Origin: a virus
IMG/VR virus record: IMGVR_UViG_3300010370_000282
Span: 1-21,954 of that record
Strand: one strand, 5' to 3'
Length of the DNA stretch: 21,954 nt
This document shows, piece by piece, positions 1 to 7,926 of this stretch. The position numbers and the translations under genes were made by a program. How positions within the stretch are numbered: the first letter of the stretch is position 1; every line of letters begins with the position of its first letter. The notes beneath the pieces were generated by a model that worked only from the letters and a program-made list of their open reading frames with translations, was not told where the DNA came from and did no database searches.

Positions 1-86
1 GACAAAGAAAGACCTTGAGCACCAGCAAGTGAAGATATAACTTTTACTGCGGGTTGTTGCCCTACTCTGACCTTAATTTCTGCCAT
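1..86 (-). CDS. N-terminal fragment of a probable virion structural protein
   Basis: A minus-strand reading frame starts with ATG at 86-84 and stays open to the window edge, giving 28 codons that begin MAEIKVRVGQQPAVKVISS. It is the next gene after the 66-residue gene on the same strand and lies just downstream of an exact T4-type late promoter motif (113-120), which fits a late structural gene. Its start, a short basic strand followed by a Ser/Gly/Ala-rich stretch, resembles what I remember of the N-termini of cyanophage fiber-like structural proteins, but the fragment is too short to assign. There is no clear Shine-Dalgarno sequence ahead of the ATG; the leader is AT-rich. The rest of the gene lies outside the window. 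Confidence 0.68.
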   Translation of the reverse strand, partial: MAEIKVRVGQQPAVKVISSLAGAQGLSL

Positions 87-112
87 TTATAAACAGTTCA
101 GGATCTAAAATA

Positions 113-120
113 TATTTATA
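113..120 (-). promoter_or_regulatory. T4-type late promoter (TATAAATA)
   Basis: The minus strand reads TATAAATA exactly, the T4 late promoter core recognised with the phage sigma factor gp55; cyanophage late promoters use a similar NATAAATA core. It overlaps the stop codon of the 66-residue gene (TAA at 118-116) and lies 26 bases ahead of the ATG at 86. T4 spacing would place the start of transcription near 107, giving a leader of about 21 bases. In AT-rich DNA an 8-base match can be accidental, but only two exact minus-strand copies were noticed in the window, both at or next to gene boundaries. Confidence 0.6.
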
Positions 121-316
121 CTTCATCAAATCCAAAAGATTTTACAGAAGTACCAAATGATGAAATAACCTCTTGTTGCTTAAAATATAGTTTCACATAA
201 GATTTCGCAACATTTCTTAAATCTTCAACAGAATCGATATTATCAATTTCTGATGCGATCTTAAAATATTCAAAACTTTTACTTAGATTTTCTAAGTTAA
301 TTTTATCTGGATCCAT
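116..316 (-). CDS. Small conserved-looking helical protein, function unknown
   Basis: This 66-residue protein is acidic at its N-terminus and looks almost wholly alpha-helical. A first helix covers about residues 7-24 and a second, amphipathic one about residues 29-53 (around VAKSYVKLYFKQQEV). There is no signal peptide, membrane segment or cysteine. The start is well supported: AAAGGA lies 8 bases ahead of the ATG, and the ATG falls inside the end of the 73-residue gene, overlapping it by 14 bases, a sign of translational coupling. Lying between two structural genes, it may be a small virion part or an assembly chaperone, but that is inference. The LY-x-x-Q-E pattern in its second helix faintly recalls the phycobilisome-degradation protein NblA; the match is too weak to adopt. 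Confidence 0.82.
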   Translation of the reverse strand: MDPDKINLENLSKSFEYFKIASEIDNIDSVEDLRNVAKSYVKLYFKQQEVISSFGTSVKSFGFDEV

Positions 317-524
317 TGATAAATTCCTTTAATAAAGATTTAATTTCTTCAATATCTTTTTTTATATCATCAATTTCAGTTCTTTCTTTTTGCTTTTGCT
401 CCTTCATTCTCATATAGTTGAGGTAAGCAGATTTGTCTTTATTCAAGATCGCCCCTGTGTTACGATCTCTGAAAAGATTACTGTGTCCCTCAACTGGTAT
501 TAGATCAGAGTTAGATTGATTCAT
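303..524 (-). CDS. Small protein with C-terminal coiled coil, function unknown
   Basis: This is a 73-residue protein in two parts. Residues 1-36 are polar and contain PVEGHSNLFRDRNTGAILN, a pattern I recall from small proteins next to the baseplate genes of T4-like cyanophages. Residues 40-70 are strongly charged, with Ile/Leu at heptad spacing (IDDIKKDIEEIKSLLKEFI), which predicts a coiled coil and probably an oligomer. It starts 7 bases after the DUF4815 gene stops and has no good Shine-Dalgarno sequence, so it is probably translated by ribosomes arriving from that gene. Its end overlaps the 66-residue gene by 14 bases. The two small genes look like a co-expressed pair. A role as a minor baseplate component or assembly factor is inferred from location only. 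Confidence 0.84.
   Translation of the reverse strand: MNQSNSDLIPVEGHSNLFRDRNTGAILNKDKSAYLNYMRMKEQKQKERTEIDDIKKDIEEIKSLLKEFINGSR
325..330 (-). promoter_or_regulatory. Ribosome-binding site of the 66-residue gene
   Basis: AAAGGA on the minus strand ends 8 bases before the ATG at 316. It lies inside the 73-residue coding region and fixes the downstream start. Confidence 0.6.
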
Positions 525-531
525 AAGTTAA

Positions 532-3500
532 TTATGCCAATGCAATACATCTAAAATCTTTCAGTTTTACTGGGGTAGATTCATTAGTTGAAGACATTAC
601 AATTTTAATAGAGAATCCATTAAATTGATCAAGGTTATTTGCTGTAAACTGATACTCTGAGAATGAATCAGGATTGTCAGGAATAACAAAAGCATCTGCT
701 CTTCCACTATTTTTAGATTGGTCTATAACCAAGTCTCCAAAACCATCTCCATCAGTGTCAATCAAATTATCATATCCTGGGAATGGTACATAACTTTGTG
801 GAATATCACTTGAATCTGCTTTAAACAATCTGTAAAATGCTCTAAAATCGGCACTTGTTTGTCTATTTGCAGCGACCAATAGTCTTAGACTTGTTGCTGG
901 TTGTGCAAGAGAAATTACCTGAGTAACAAAAACTGCACCATGAGGATCTCCATTTATTTTATTAGATCTTGAATCAATTACATAATCTGCAATTGGATTA
1001 TTTGATCTATTTCTACCAAGAACAAATGTGGCATTTTGTATATCCATTACAGGAGACAAATTCTGATCCTCAGTTACAAAATCAACTCTTAGAGTTAACG
1101 ATTTATTCAAAGGCAATGTTGTCAGTCTTGCAGTCTCATTTACCCTAGATGCAACCATTCTTGGTGTTGGGAGTTGGGTAACAGTATTCAACTGAATTGG
1201 TTCATATCCCAAATCAAGGAATGAAGTTTCGGATCCACCAGCACTGGTTCCAGTTATCGTTCTGATTTGTGCCGAAGCTGCTGTTCCTCTTCCAGGAGTA
1301 ATTATGTTGAACATTGGTTCAATTGTACTGAATTGGTGGTTTTGTGAAATACCAACCGTATTGGCACCAAATCCTTTCTGAGACTCAAAGTTAATCATTG
1401 AACCGCCACTAGATCTATTAGTTGGTGTAGATCTATCAAATTCTAAGAAGTAATTGTCTAGATTAGAACTCTCTGAATTATAATAAGTTGCTGGAATATT
1501 GTGTGTGGTATTAATTCTCATTAAAGAGACACCATTTACTTCATATGGTTGTATAAAATCACCAATAGAGTGAGATGTTTTAACACTTTCATTCAAAGAT
1601 CTAGAATCAATAGTAAGTGTTCCTGCATTTCCAGAAACTTGGGTTATATTACTATAAGATACAACTTCATTTTGTATTAATGCGTACCCACGACTTGTGG
1701 TTATTCCTTCAAACCTTGAAAATACAGTTGTGTCTGCAACAGAAACCACTGTGTCATTTTCTCCAAAATTAGCAGTTAGTGAAACCTTTTCTCTATCAGG
1801 TAGAACGTTTGTAATCTTGATTACATTATTACCACCATGATGTGCATGATTATACTGCTTGACTCTAAACACATTTCCAGAGAATTCATCAGCAATCAGA
1901 GAAGTTGTTCCATTAACAGTGGCTCCACTGGTTGTTCTTGATGATTCTACAAGTGGATTTGTATAGTAAGAAATTGCAGATGTATTTGTAAAGTTTTCAC
2001 CCTGAACACTTGTAAGGTAAATTGTGTCCGTTGCACCATGAGATTGAACTCCAAACTTAGCACCGCTACCAGACTTAACGCTACTAGTTGTAATCCCTAA
2101 TACTTCACCATCTACATATCCATTTCCATTACTTGTTATGCTATATGTTCTAATGGTTCCGTTCAGAATCTGAATTGTTGCCTGTGCTCCCGTTCCTTTT
2201 CCTGATAAGGAATAAAGAGGAACACTAGTGTAGGTTCCATCAGTGTATCCACCACCACCAGCAACGACAGTGGCAATTCCAATTGGACCACCAAGGTTTT
2301 CTACAATGCCAGTAATCGTAGAACTTGCTTCTCCAATCTTAACGCCAGGAATTACCGCAGCATTAAGAGTTCCTGAAATAGGAAGTTTTAACTTTCTTGG
2401 TAATCCTTCAATTGGATTATTTTGTAGTTTAGAAACATTAGTTCCATTTGGAGTAATGTCAGTATTATAGAATGTAACGGTTCCAGAAGGAACAAACTGA
2501 GCCTTATAGAGTTTGAAGGTCAGATCTTGATATTGGCTTGGAGTCCAAATGGTTCCATTCTGAGACTTGAATAGAGAACCGCCAATATACTGCTTAGTAA
2601 CAACAACATTTTGAACATCTGGAAGATTTTGAGTTCTAACAGTTTTCTGTCCCATGGTGGCAGTCCACATCTCATAAGCATCAGATGCAGGTGAGAGAAT
2701 TACAATAGCATATTCTCTGTTTGCTTCCAAGAATACCGGAGATGGGAAACGAATTCTTGTAGGAACAGGTTCAAATGAGTTTGCCTCATTAATGTTAATC
2801 TGATCAGGATTTAGTGCAACTTGGGTATAGTCTTGAACTAAGAATGAAGTTGGAGTTCCAAGTTCAACAGTTCTGAGTTCAATATAGATCTTTGCCTGAG
2901 GATCTTTTGTTGCAAAATAAAGATCAAATGAAGTTAGGAATGCACCCTTACCATCGACAGTAAACGATTGTGCCAGAGGGTCTCTGTGTGGAGCTTTTAC
3001 TTGAACTGAGACTTCTGTTGGTTTTGCAGCGGGTTTGGGTGGATTTCTAACGGAAACTCTGCTAGTTTCCTGTGTTAAGATTGTTCCAGATCCACTGTAT
3101 GTGCCAAGAGCCTCACTTGCAAAGATTGTAGATCCTGGAAGTGGAGTTACACCAGGTGGGACAGCAGTAACCTTAACAGTCTTAGTTCCACTTGTAACTT
3201 TTACTGGTGGTGGTGGATTTGAATTAGGATCTCTGAAGAAGAAGTTTGCAACAATATCTCCCCAGTTGTCAGAAATTAGTTCTGCTCTGGTAATCCTTGC
3301 AACAGCACCACTAGTTTCACCAACAACAACAGCATCTTTAATTACATAACCATAGTATTTTTCTTCTGTTGCTAGAACTCTAACACCAAAGTTAATTAAT
3401 TTAGAAGTTGCAGAGTATGAAGTTCCTGGTGCAGGTCTTGTTCTATCATAAGGATCAACTGAATATTCTTCAACAAGAACAGCAGGAGATCCAAGTCCAG

Positions 3501-6500
3501 CACCAATGTCTGGTCTAGAGGTATCACCAAACTTATGATTTGGTCTTTGTATTCTTATGTAACCAATTTGCTGCCCACCATGATATATACGTGCATCTTC
3601 AAATACCTGGAAAGTTCCAGATTGCATTTCAATTTCACAAATCTTTGGAACAACATCAACCTGCTGACTATCCAAATAATGATAGTGTTTGGTATAAGGT
3701 CTTAGACCATTTGCGTTGAAGTAAACGTTTCTAGAACGCATGAATGGATCAACAGTTCCGCTGATCTTTACATCTTCAACATAATTAAACTCTCTCGATG
3801 GACCAGTGAGTTTTGGAGTATATTTTGTAGTTGTTGTGGTTGTAGTTGTGGTGAACGTTCTAACACCCTTCTCACCTCTACCACCACCCTTATTATAGGT
3901 TTCGGTTTCTGTTTTTTGATTTACATCAGTGTTTACACTTGCTTCTTGTACCCATTCAGCACCGGTAGATTCAGTTCTCTGATCGTCAATATAAATTGTT
4001 CTAACCCAGTTGTCCGATGCGGGATCAAGTTGAACTCCACCAACGAACACAATGACATTAAATGGATTGACATTCTCTACATTAGTAGCATGAGGTTGTT
4101 CTATCCAATCAACTTCATCATATTTTAGAGTTAAAATATCACCAGTTTTTTGAATATTTGGATCTAATAGTTTTAGGTTTTGTGATGTATCAGTCTTAGT
4201 TCTATCGATTGCTGGATCTAGTGCCAGTTCTGCCTGCATTGACCAGAAATCAATCGGTGCAATTGCAGTTGGGTCTGATTTACTAATATCAATAGATGTG
4301 TATCTTCTATCAACGAGAGACTTGTCTCTAAAACTTGTAACAATAAATCCAGACTTGAATCTGTTCAAACCATTGGCATCAGTAATTTCTAGTGTTTGAG
4401 CTTTCAATTCCAACATACTCAAACTAGTAACGTCTTCCAGATTCTCAATTCTTTGCTCAAGTTTTGCAATATCACGCATTGTGAATCTTCTGTTATCTCT
4501 CAATAAGATCTTTGGATCTTTTTGAGGATTGAAAAGATATGCTGGATATTTGATTTGGGCAAGTTCCATAGCATCATCTGCTAGGACTGGTGGTTTTGGA
4601 TTATCAGTTGCCTCACCCTTAACTATTTCAACTTCCCCAAAACGATTAACCGTTACTAAGTCAATTCTGGGTAGATAATAACTATATCCAATAAATGATG
4701 TTTCATCAGGAGAAATTACATATCTAAATGTACTTTCATAAGATCTAGAACTAAATGCAAATGGAGATGCAGTAGCAGTGTTTGGATCAAACTCTTGTAC
4801 TCTTGGTCTAAAATCAAGAATATCAGAAGCACGAGTTCCATCTGGAACCGTTGGAAGATCACTAGCGTACCTTTCTTCCGTATATGAATTTACAGTAAAA
4901 ATGTCACCACTGTTTCCAGAAGAAACTTTATAGTAATCTAGTACTACCAAAAGTTGGCGAGAAGGAATTGAACTTCCAGATTTTCTTCTAATCTTAGAAT
5001 AATCACAATATTGATTTCTATGACCCTTATCTAAGACATAATTAGATGTCTTATTAATGTAACTACCGAAGGTTATCTCTTGAATAGTTGCACTAATAGA
5101 AGATTCTTTAAATGTGACACTTTCACCAACCTCAAAGTTATTTTCATTAAGATAAACAAATTCTATTGTAGTCGAAGTCTTATTAACAACTTGTGCAACT
5201 GCTCTACTATTGCTTCCTACTAATTTTTCACCAGTGATTGCATTAGTATCGAGTGATAATCCAGTTGCAAAGGTTAGTTTATCTAAAACAGGTGCTGATG
5301 AATTTGTTGATTCGTAGATTGCTCTTACGTTTACAACGTCTGGAACATTCAGAGAAATATTATCATCTTCTACTCTGAGACCATAGTATTTGCTAGTTGT
5401 AAGACCACTAGAAGTAGATCCAGTCTGTGTAGAAATTCCACTGGTTCTTGTAATTGATACTTGTCTGCTTCTTATAAAATCTTTTGACTTATTAGTAACT
5501 TGTCTCTTCTTCAATGTAACATTTACTGTTACATTATTTGATTGACTTGCTCTTAATCCAGTAAATGTTACAGAATCGCCATTGGCACCAAGAGTAAACT
5601 TACTGGATGTCAGTTTGTCAGTGGTTCCATCGCTATAATGTACTGAATATCTTTCAGCATCAAATGCTTCGAAGAAAACACTGGTAATTCCAGCACTAAC
5701 ATCTAGTGCATCCGAAGTTGTTAGTGTAAGTGAACCCGCAGCACTGGTAGATCTACCAGTAATTTGCTTAGCAATAGTAAGTTCTGATGAAGAAAGATCA
5801 ACAGATGAAATATCAATTTTTGGTAATTTTGAATATAGACCTGCCGCAGAAATATTAGAAATTTTCGGCTCCATCAAAGAAAATACCGAATCAGTCGTAG
5901 CTGCTGGTAAACCATTATCACAAACTGATGTAATCGCATATCCAACAGCAGCGAGAGTTAAAGATGTGCCGTCAGAGGAAATTGCAGATATTCTGTTAAA
6001 TGTTGGATCAGTGTTACCACTTTCCTGGTACTTAATGATTGCCTCAGTTTTAATTCCAGTTGTTCCTGAGAAAAATCTACCAGGTGCTTTTGCTGTTCCG
6101 CCAGTAGTAATATTTAATTTGTCTGTAATTGAGAAATTAGGAGGAGTTCTTTCATAAAGAACAGAATCTGCATAGAATCCACTTTGCAATGATGTATTTA
6201 ATGTCGAAGAGTCCTGATATACTGATTTAATATCTTCGGTAGTATATGCAATTAAATTATTAATACCAACTTTAAGTTGTGGGTCTTCATTGATAATTAC
6301 TTGCTCACCAACTAAGAAAGATCCAGAAGTTTGTGATAGACTAAACGCAGATGCATTTGGTTTTGCTGCAAGATATCCTGTTGCACCACTGGAAAGACCT
6401 CTTACAAATGAAGTTAATGGAACTTCCGTTGTAGTATAACTTTTTGCAAGGTATAACGTAGTATATGTTTGAATATCAAAGAGATACAGATCCCACTCAG

Positions 6501-7923
6501 TACTGTCAGAAGAGTATGCGGCATCTGAAACGCCATACCAATATACTCTTGCCTCACCAATTTTAGTTCCACCCCCACCTATGGTTCCGGCACCAGCACC
6601 GCCACTATTTCTCCTTCTATTATAAAGTTCAATTATATTAGACTGAGTAGTCTGTGCCCCACTGACAGATGCACCAATGTTTATATAAGGAGCACCGAAG
6701 ACGTTATTAACCTTTAATAAACTTCCCATTGCAAATGGGACTAGTGCTTCATTAACTCTCTTGGTTGTTCTTGGTTTTTCTACATCAACAATTGTAGATC
6801 CAACCAAATCAACATCAAATCCTTTAACATATGCAGTTCCAGATGATACTTTAACGCACATTAAATCATCATTTGGAATATTTCCTTGCTCTGTTCTTTG
6901 CCCATCGGAGTAAAGACCACCATTACCAGTCTCATTATTCAGAGAATTGGCAACAGAAATTTTAAAAGGATTTACTGCATAGTTTCCAGACTCATCAAAA
7001 GTTCTCTTTGCAAAGTAATCTTTAATTACACTATACTCTGATTTATTCTGTAACTTTTTGATTTGTCCTTGATCAACTTTAACTAACTCTACAAAGTTAG
7101 TATCGTCAAAATCTAATAATTGCTTTTTGGCGAGATTTACACTGATTTTTAATCTGTCTGCACCAGGTGCAGCATAGTTTGTAAATCCTTTGGCATTATC
7201 ATTTAACTGTGAATCATCATCTGATGTGATGATTTCTTCAAGGATATCAAATCCAACTCTATATGATGGTTCGTTATTGTAAGGATCTAGAACAATTTGG
7301 GTGTTAGGTACATCTACAAAAACACCTCTGATGAAGTAAACTCCCTTAGACACACCAACTGCATATCCGGTAGATGCAGCATTAACGGATACTAAGGTAA
7401 TTACACTATCACCACTGTTCAGAGTTGTATTACCATAGGTGACATTTTCTTCTAAGATTAAAACTTCACCATCTGAAAATTGAACTGTCTCTCCGTCAGT
7501 TCCACCATCAAGATATTTTACAAATAGAGTAATATCCTCCACTCCTTCTTCGGGAGGTAAAAGATATCCTTTGATTGTACCTACAATACCAGAAGATTGA
7601 CCTCTTACTCTTGTTCCTCTTCCATTATTTGCATTGGATAAAGAATCAAGATAAACTGTTATATCTATTCCAAGGTGATCCGAATTAACCTTGACAGTTG
7701 TAAATGCATTATCACATGTAATTCCACCTGGAATTACCATAGAACCTTCTTTGAAAAGATGACTTCCAAAAGATTCTATTTGGTTTTGTAAAATTGACTG
7801 AAGACCTGTTAACTCTCTTGCCTGGATTGGTTGACCAGGCTTGAATAGAACTCTATAATAGTTATCTTCCTTATCAAAATCGTCATAATAAGGGCTTACA
7901 TTTAGGTTAGTCTTCTGTGGCAT
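532..7923 (-). CDS. DUF4815-family giant virion/baseplate protein (2463 aa)
   Basis: The N-terminus carries the DUF4815 signature: SPYYDDFD (10-17) and VLFKPGQPIQARELTGLQS (25-43), followed by a helix rich in Q, I and F. Other motifs I recall from the same family are LDFRPRV near 1035, a GL-x-P-x-T-x-H-Y stretch near 1403-1413 and PLAQSF near 1650. These fit phage virion proteins encoded after gp8. The body is mainly beta-rich, with several SGA-x-x-x-V/VGE units (about 105-120, 503-546, 895-943), a GGGGY/GNGY repeat near 1878-1943, a nine-threonine run (1358-1366), a Gly-rich linker near 440-455 and an aspartate-rich loop (2389-2397). A short predicted coiled coil around 1145-1170 follows RRFTMRDI. 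There is no signal peptide or membrane segment. It begins 3 bases after the gp8 stop and lacks a good Shine-Dalgarno sequence, so its translation is probably coupled to gp8. It holds the place of T4 gp9/gp10, but I see no clear similarity to either. A baseplate or fiber-attachment role is inferred. Confidence 0.93.
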   Translation of the reverse strand: MPQKTNLNVSPYYDDFDKEDNYYRVLFKPGQPIQARELTGLQSILQNQIESFGSHLFKEGSMVIPGGITCDNAFTTVKVNSDHLGIDITVYLDSLSNANNGRGTRVRGQSSGIVGTIKGYLLPPEEGVEDITLFVKYLDGGTDGETVQFSDGEVLILEENVTYGNTTLNSGDSVITLVSVNAASTGYAVGVSKGVYFIRGVFVDVPNTQIVLDPYNNEPSYRVGFDILEEIITSDDDSQLNDNAKGFTNYAAPGADRLKISVNLAKKQLLDFDDTNFVELVKVDQGQIKKLQNKSEYSVIKDYFAKRTFDESGNYAVNPFKISVANSLNNETGNGGLYSDGQRTEQGNIPNDDLMCVKVSSGTAYVKGFDVDLVGSTIVDVEKPRTTKRVNEALVPFAMGSLLKVNNVFGAPYINIGASVSGAQTTQSNIIELYNRRRNSGGAGAGTIGGGGTKIGEARVYWYGVSDAAYSSDSTEWDLYLFDIQTYTTLYLAKSYTTTEVPLTSFVRGLSSGATGYLAAKPNASAFSLSQTSGSFLVGEQVIINEDPQLKVGINNLIAYTTEDIKSVYQDSSTLNTSLQSGFYADSVLYERTPPNFSITDKLNITTGGTAKAPGRFFSGTTGIKTEAIIKYQESGNTDPTFNRISAISSDGTSLTLAAVGYAITSVCDNGLPAATTDSVFSLMEPKISNISAAGLYSKLPKIDISSVDLSSSELTIAKQITGRSTSAAGSLTLTTSDALDVSAGITSVFFEAFDAERYSVHYSDGTTDKLTSSKFTLGANGDSVTFTGLRASQSNNVTVNVTLKKRQVTNKSKDFIRSRQVSITRTSGISTQTGSTSSGLTTSKYYGLRVEDDNISLNVPDVVNVRAIYESTNSSAPVLDKLTFATGLSLDTNAITGEKLVGSNSRAVAQVVNKTSTTIEFVYLNENNFEVGESVTFKESSISATIQEITFGSYINKTSNYVLDKGHRNQYCDYSKIRRKSGSSIPSRQLLVVLDYYKVSSGNSGDIFTVNSYTEERYASDLPTVPDGTRASDILDFRPRVQEFDPNTATASPFAFSSRSYESTFRYVISPDETSFIGYSYYLPRIDLVTVNRFGEVEIVKGEATDNPKPPVLADDAMELAQIKYPAYLFNPQKDPKILLRDNRRFTMRDIAKLEQRIENLEDVTSLSMLELKAQTLEITDANGLNRFKSGFIVTSFRDKSLVDRRYTSIDISKSDPTAIAPIDFWSMQAELALDPAIDRTKTDTSQNLKLLDPNIQKTGDILTLKYDEVDWIEQPHATNVENVNPFNVIVFVGGVQLDPASDNWVRTIYIDDQRTESTGAEWVQEASVNTDVNQKTETETYNKGGGRGEKGVRTFTTTTTTTTTKYTPKLTGPSREFNYVEDVKISGTVDPFMRSRNVYFNANGLRPYTKHYHYLDSQQVDVVPKICEIEMQSGTFQVFEDARIYHGGQQIGYIRIQRPNHKFGDTSRPDIGAGLGSPAVLVEEYSVDPYDRTRPAPGTSYSATSKLINFGVRVLATEEKYYGYVIKDAVVVGETSGAVARITRAELISDNWGDIVANFFFRDPNSNPPPPVKVTSGTKTVKVTAVPPGVTPLPGSTIFASEALGTYSGSGTILTQETSRVSVRNPPKPAAKPTEVSVQVKAPHRDPLAQSFTVDGKGAFLTSFDLYFATKDPQAKIYIELRTVELGTPTSFLVQDYTQVALNPDQININEANSFEPVPTRIRFPSPVFLEANREYAIVILSPASDAYEMWTATMGQKTVRTQNLPDVQNVVVTKQYIGGSLFKSQNGTIWTPSQYQDLTFKLYKAQFVPSGTVTFYNTDITPNGTNVSKLQNNPIEGLPRKLKLPISGTLNAAVIPGVKIGEASSTITGIVENLGGPIGIATVVAGGGGYTDGTYTSVPLYSLSGKGTGAQATIQILNGTIRTYSITSNGNGYVDGEVLGITTSSVKSGSGAKFGVQSHGATDTIYLTSVQGENFTNTSAISYYTNPLVESSRTTSGATVNGTTSLIADEFSGNVFRVKQYNHAHHGGNNVIKITNVLPDREKVSLTANFGENDTVVSVADTTVFSRFEGITTSRGYALIQNEVVSYSNITQVSGNAGTLTIDSRSLNESVKTSHSIGDFIQPYEVNGVSLMRINTTHNIPATYYNSESSNLDNYFLEFDRSTPTNRSSGGSMINFESQKGFGANTVGISQNHQFSTIEPMFNIITPGRGTAASAQIRTITGTSAGGSETSFLDLGYEPIQLNTVTQLPTPRMVASRVNETARLTTLPLNKSLTLRVDFVTEDQNLSPVMDIQNATFVLGRNRSNNPIADYVIDSRSNKINGDPHGAVFVTQVISLAQPATSLRLLVAANRQTSADFRAFYRLFKADSSDIPQSYVPFPGYDNLIDTDGDGFGDLVIDQSKNSGRADAFVIPDNPDSFSEYQFTANNLDQFNGFSIKIVMSSTNESTPVKLKDFRCIALA
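733..759 (-). other. Asp-rich loop, possible calcium-binding site
   Basis: Residues 2389-2397 of the DUF4815 protein read DTDGDGFGD, with aspartates at positions 1, 3, 5 and 9 and glycine at 6. This is the spacing of thrombospondin type-3 and dockerin-like calcium loops, although position 12 is Ile and the next Asp is at 13. It lies about 70 residues from the C-terminus, in a loop between beta-rich segments. Calcium binding is inferred. Confidence 0.45.
2095..2290 (-). repeat. GGxGY-type beta repeat pair in DUF4815 protein
   Basis: About residues 1878-1943 contain two units of the pattern hydrophobic strand - G-G-G-G-Y/G-N-G-Y - short strand - G-x-G-A-x-A-x-I (IATVVAGGGGYTDG, then TYSITSNGNGYVDG). 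The same pattern occurs in gp8 and repeatedly in the gp7-like giant encoded next to it. It is a protein-level repeat; the DNA copies are diverged. Confidence 0.6.
3826..3852 (-). repeat. Nine-threonine codon run
   Basis: Nine consecutive ACN codons (ACC, ACA and ACT mixed) encode Thr 1358-1366 of the DUF4815 protein, just after a Gly/Arg-rich segment (GGGRGEKG). The reading frame continues normally through it. It is probably an extended linker between domains; mixed codon use lowers the risk of slippage. Confidence 0.75.
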
Positions 7924-7926
7924 TTT

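Noticed and set aside
84-91. TATAAATG overlapping the start codon of the leftmost gene as another late promoter
   Set aside because: It is a 7 of 8 match that would start transcription inside the coding region; the exact copy at 113-120 is better placed.
116-316. NblA-like phycobilisome degradation protein
   Set aside because: Size and helical nature fit and some cyanophages carry nblA, but only a few scattered residues agree and the gene sits in a structural cluster.
3035-3349. Plus-strand open frame of 104 codons with hydrophobic stretches
   Set aside because: It is antisense to the Pro/Thr/Val-rich part of the DUF4815 gene; the apparent hydrophobicity comes from reading Asn/Thr-rich codons backwards.
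3826-3852. Slippage or programmed frameshift site at the threonine run
   Set aside because: The codons are mixed ACA/ACC/ACT without a homopolymer and the reading frame continues normally on both sides.
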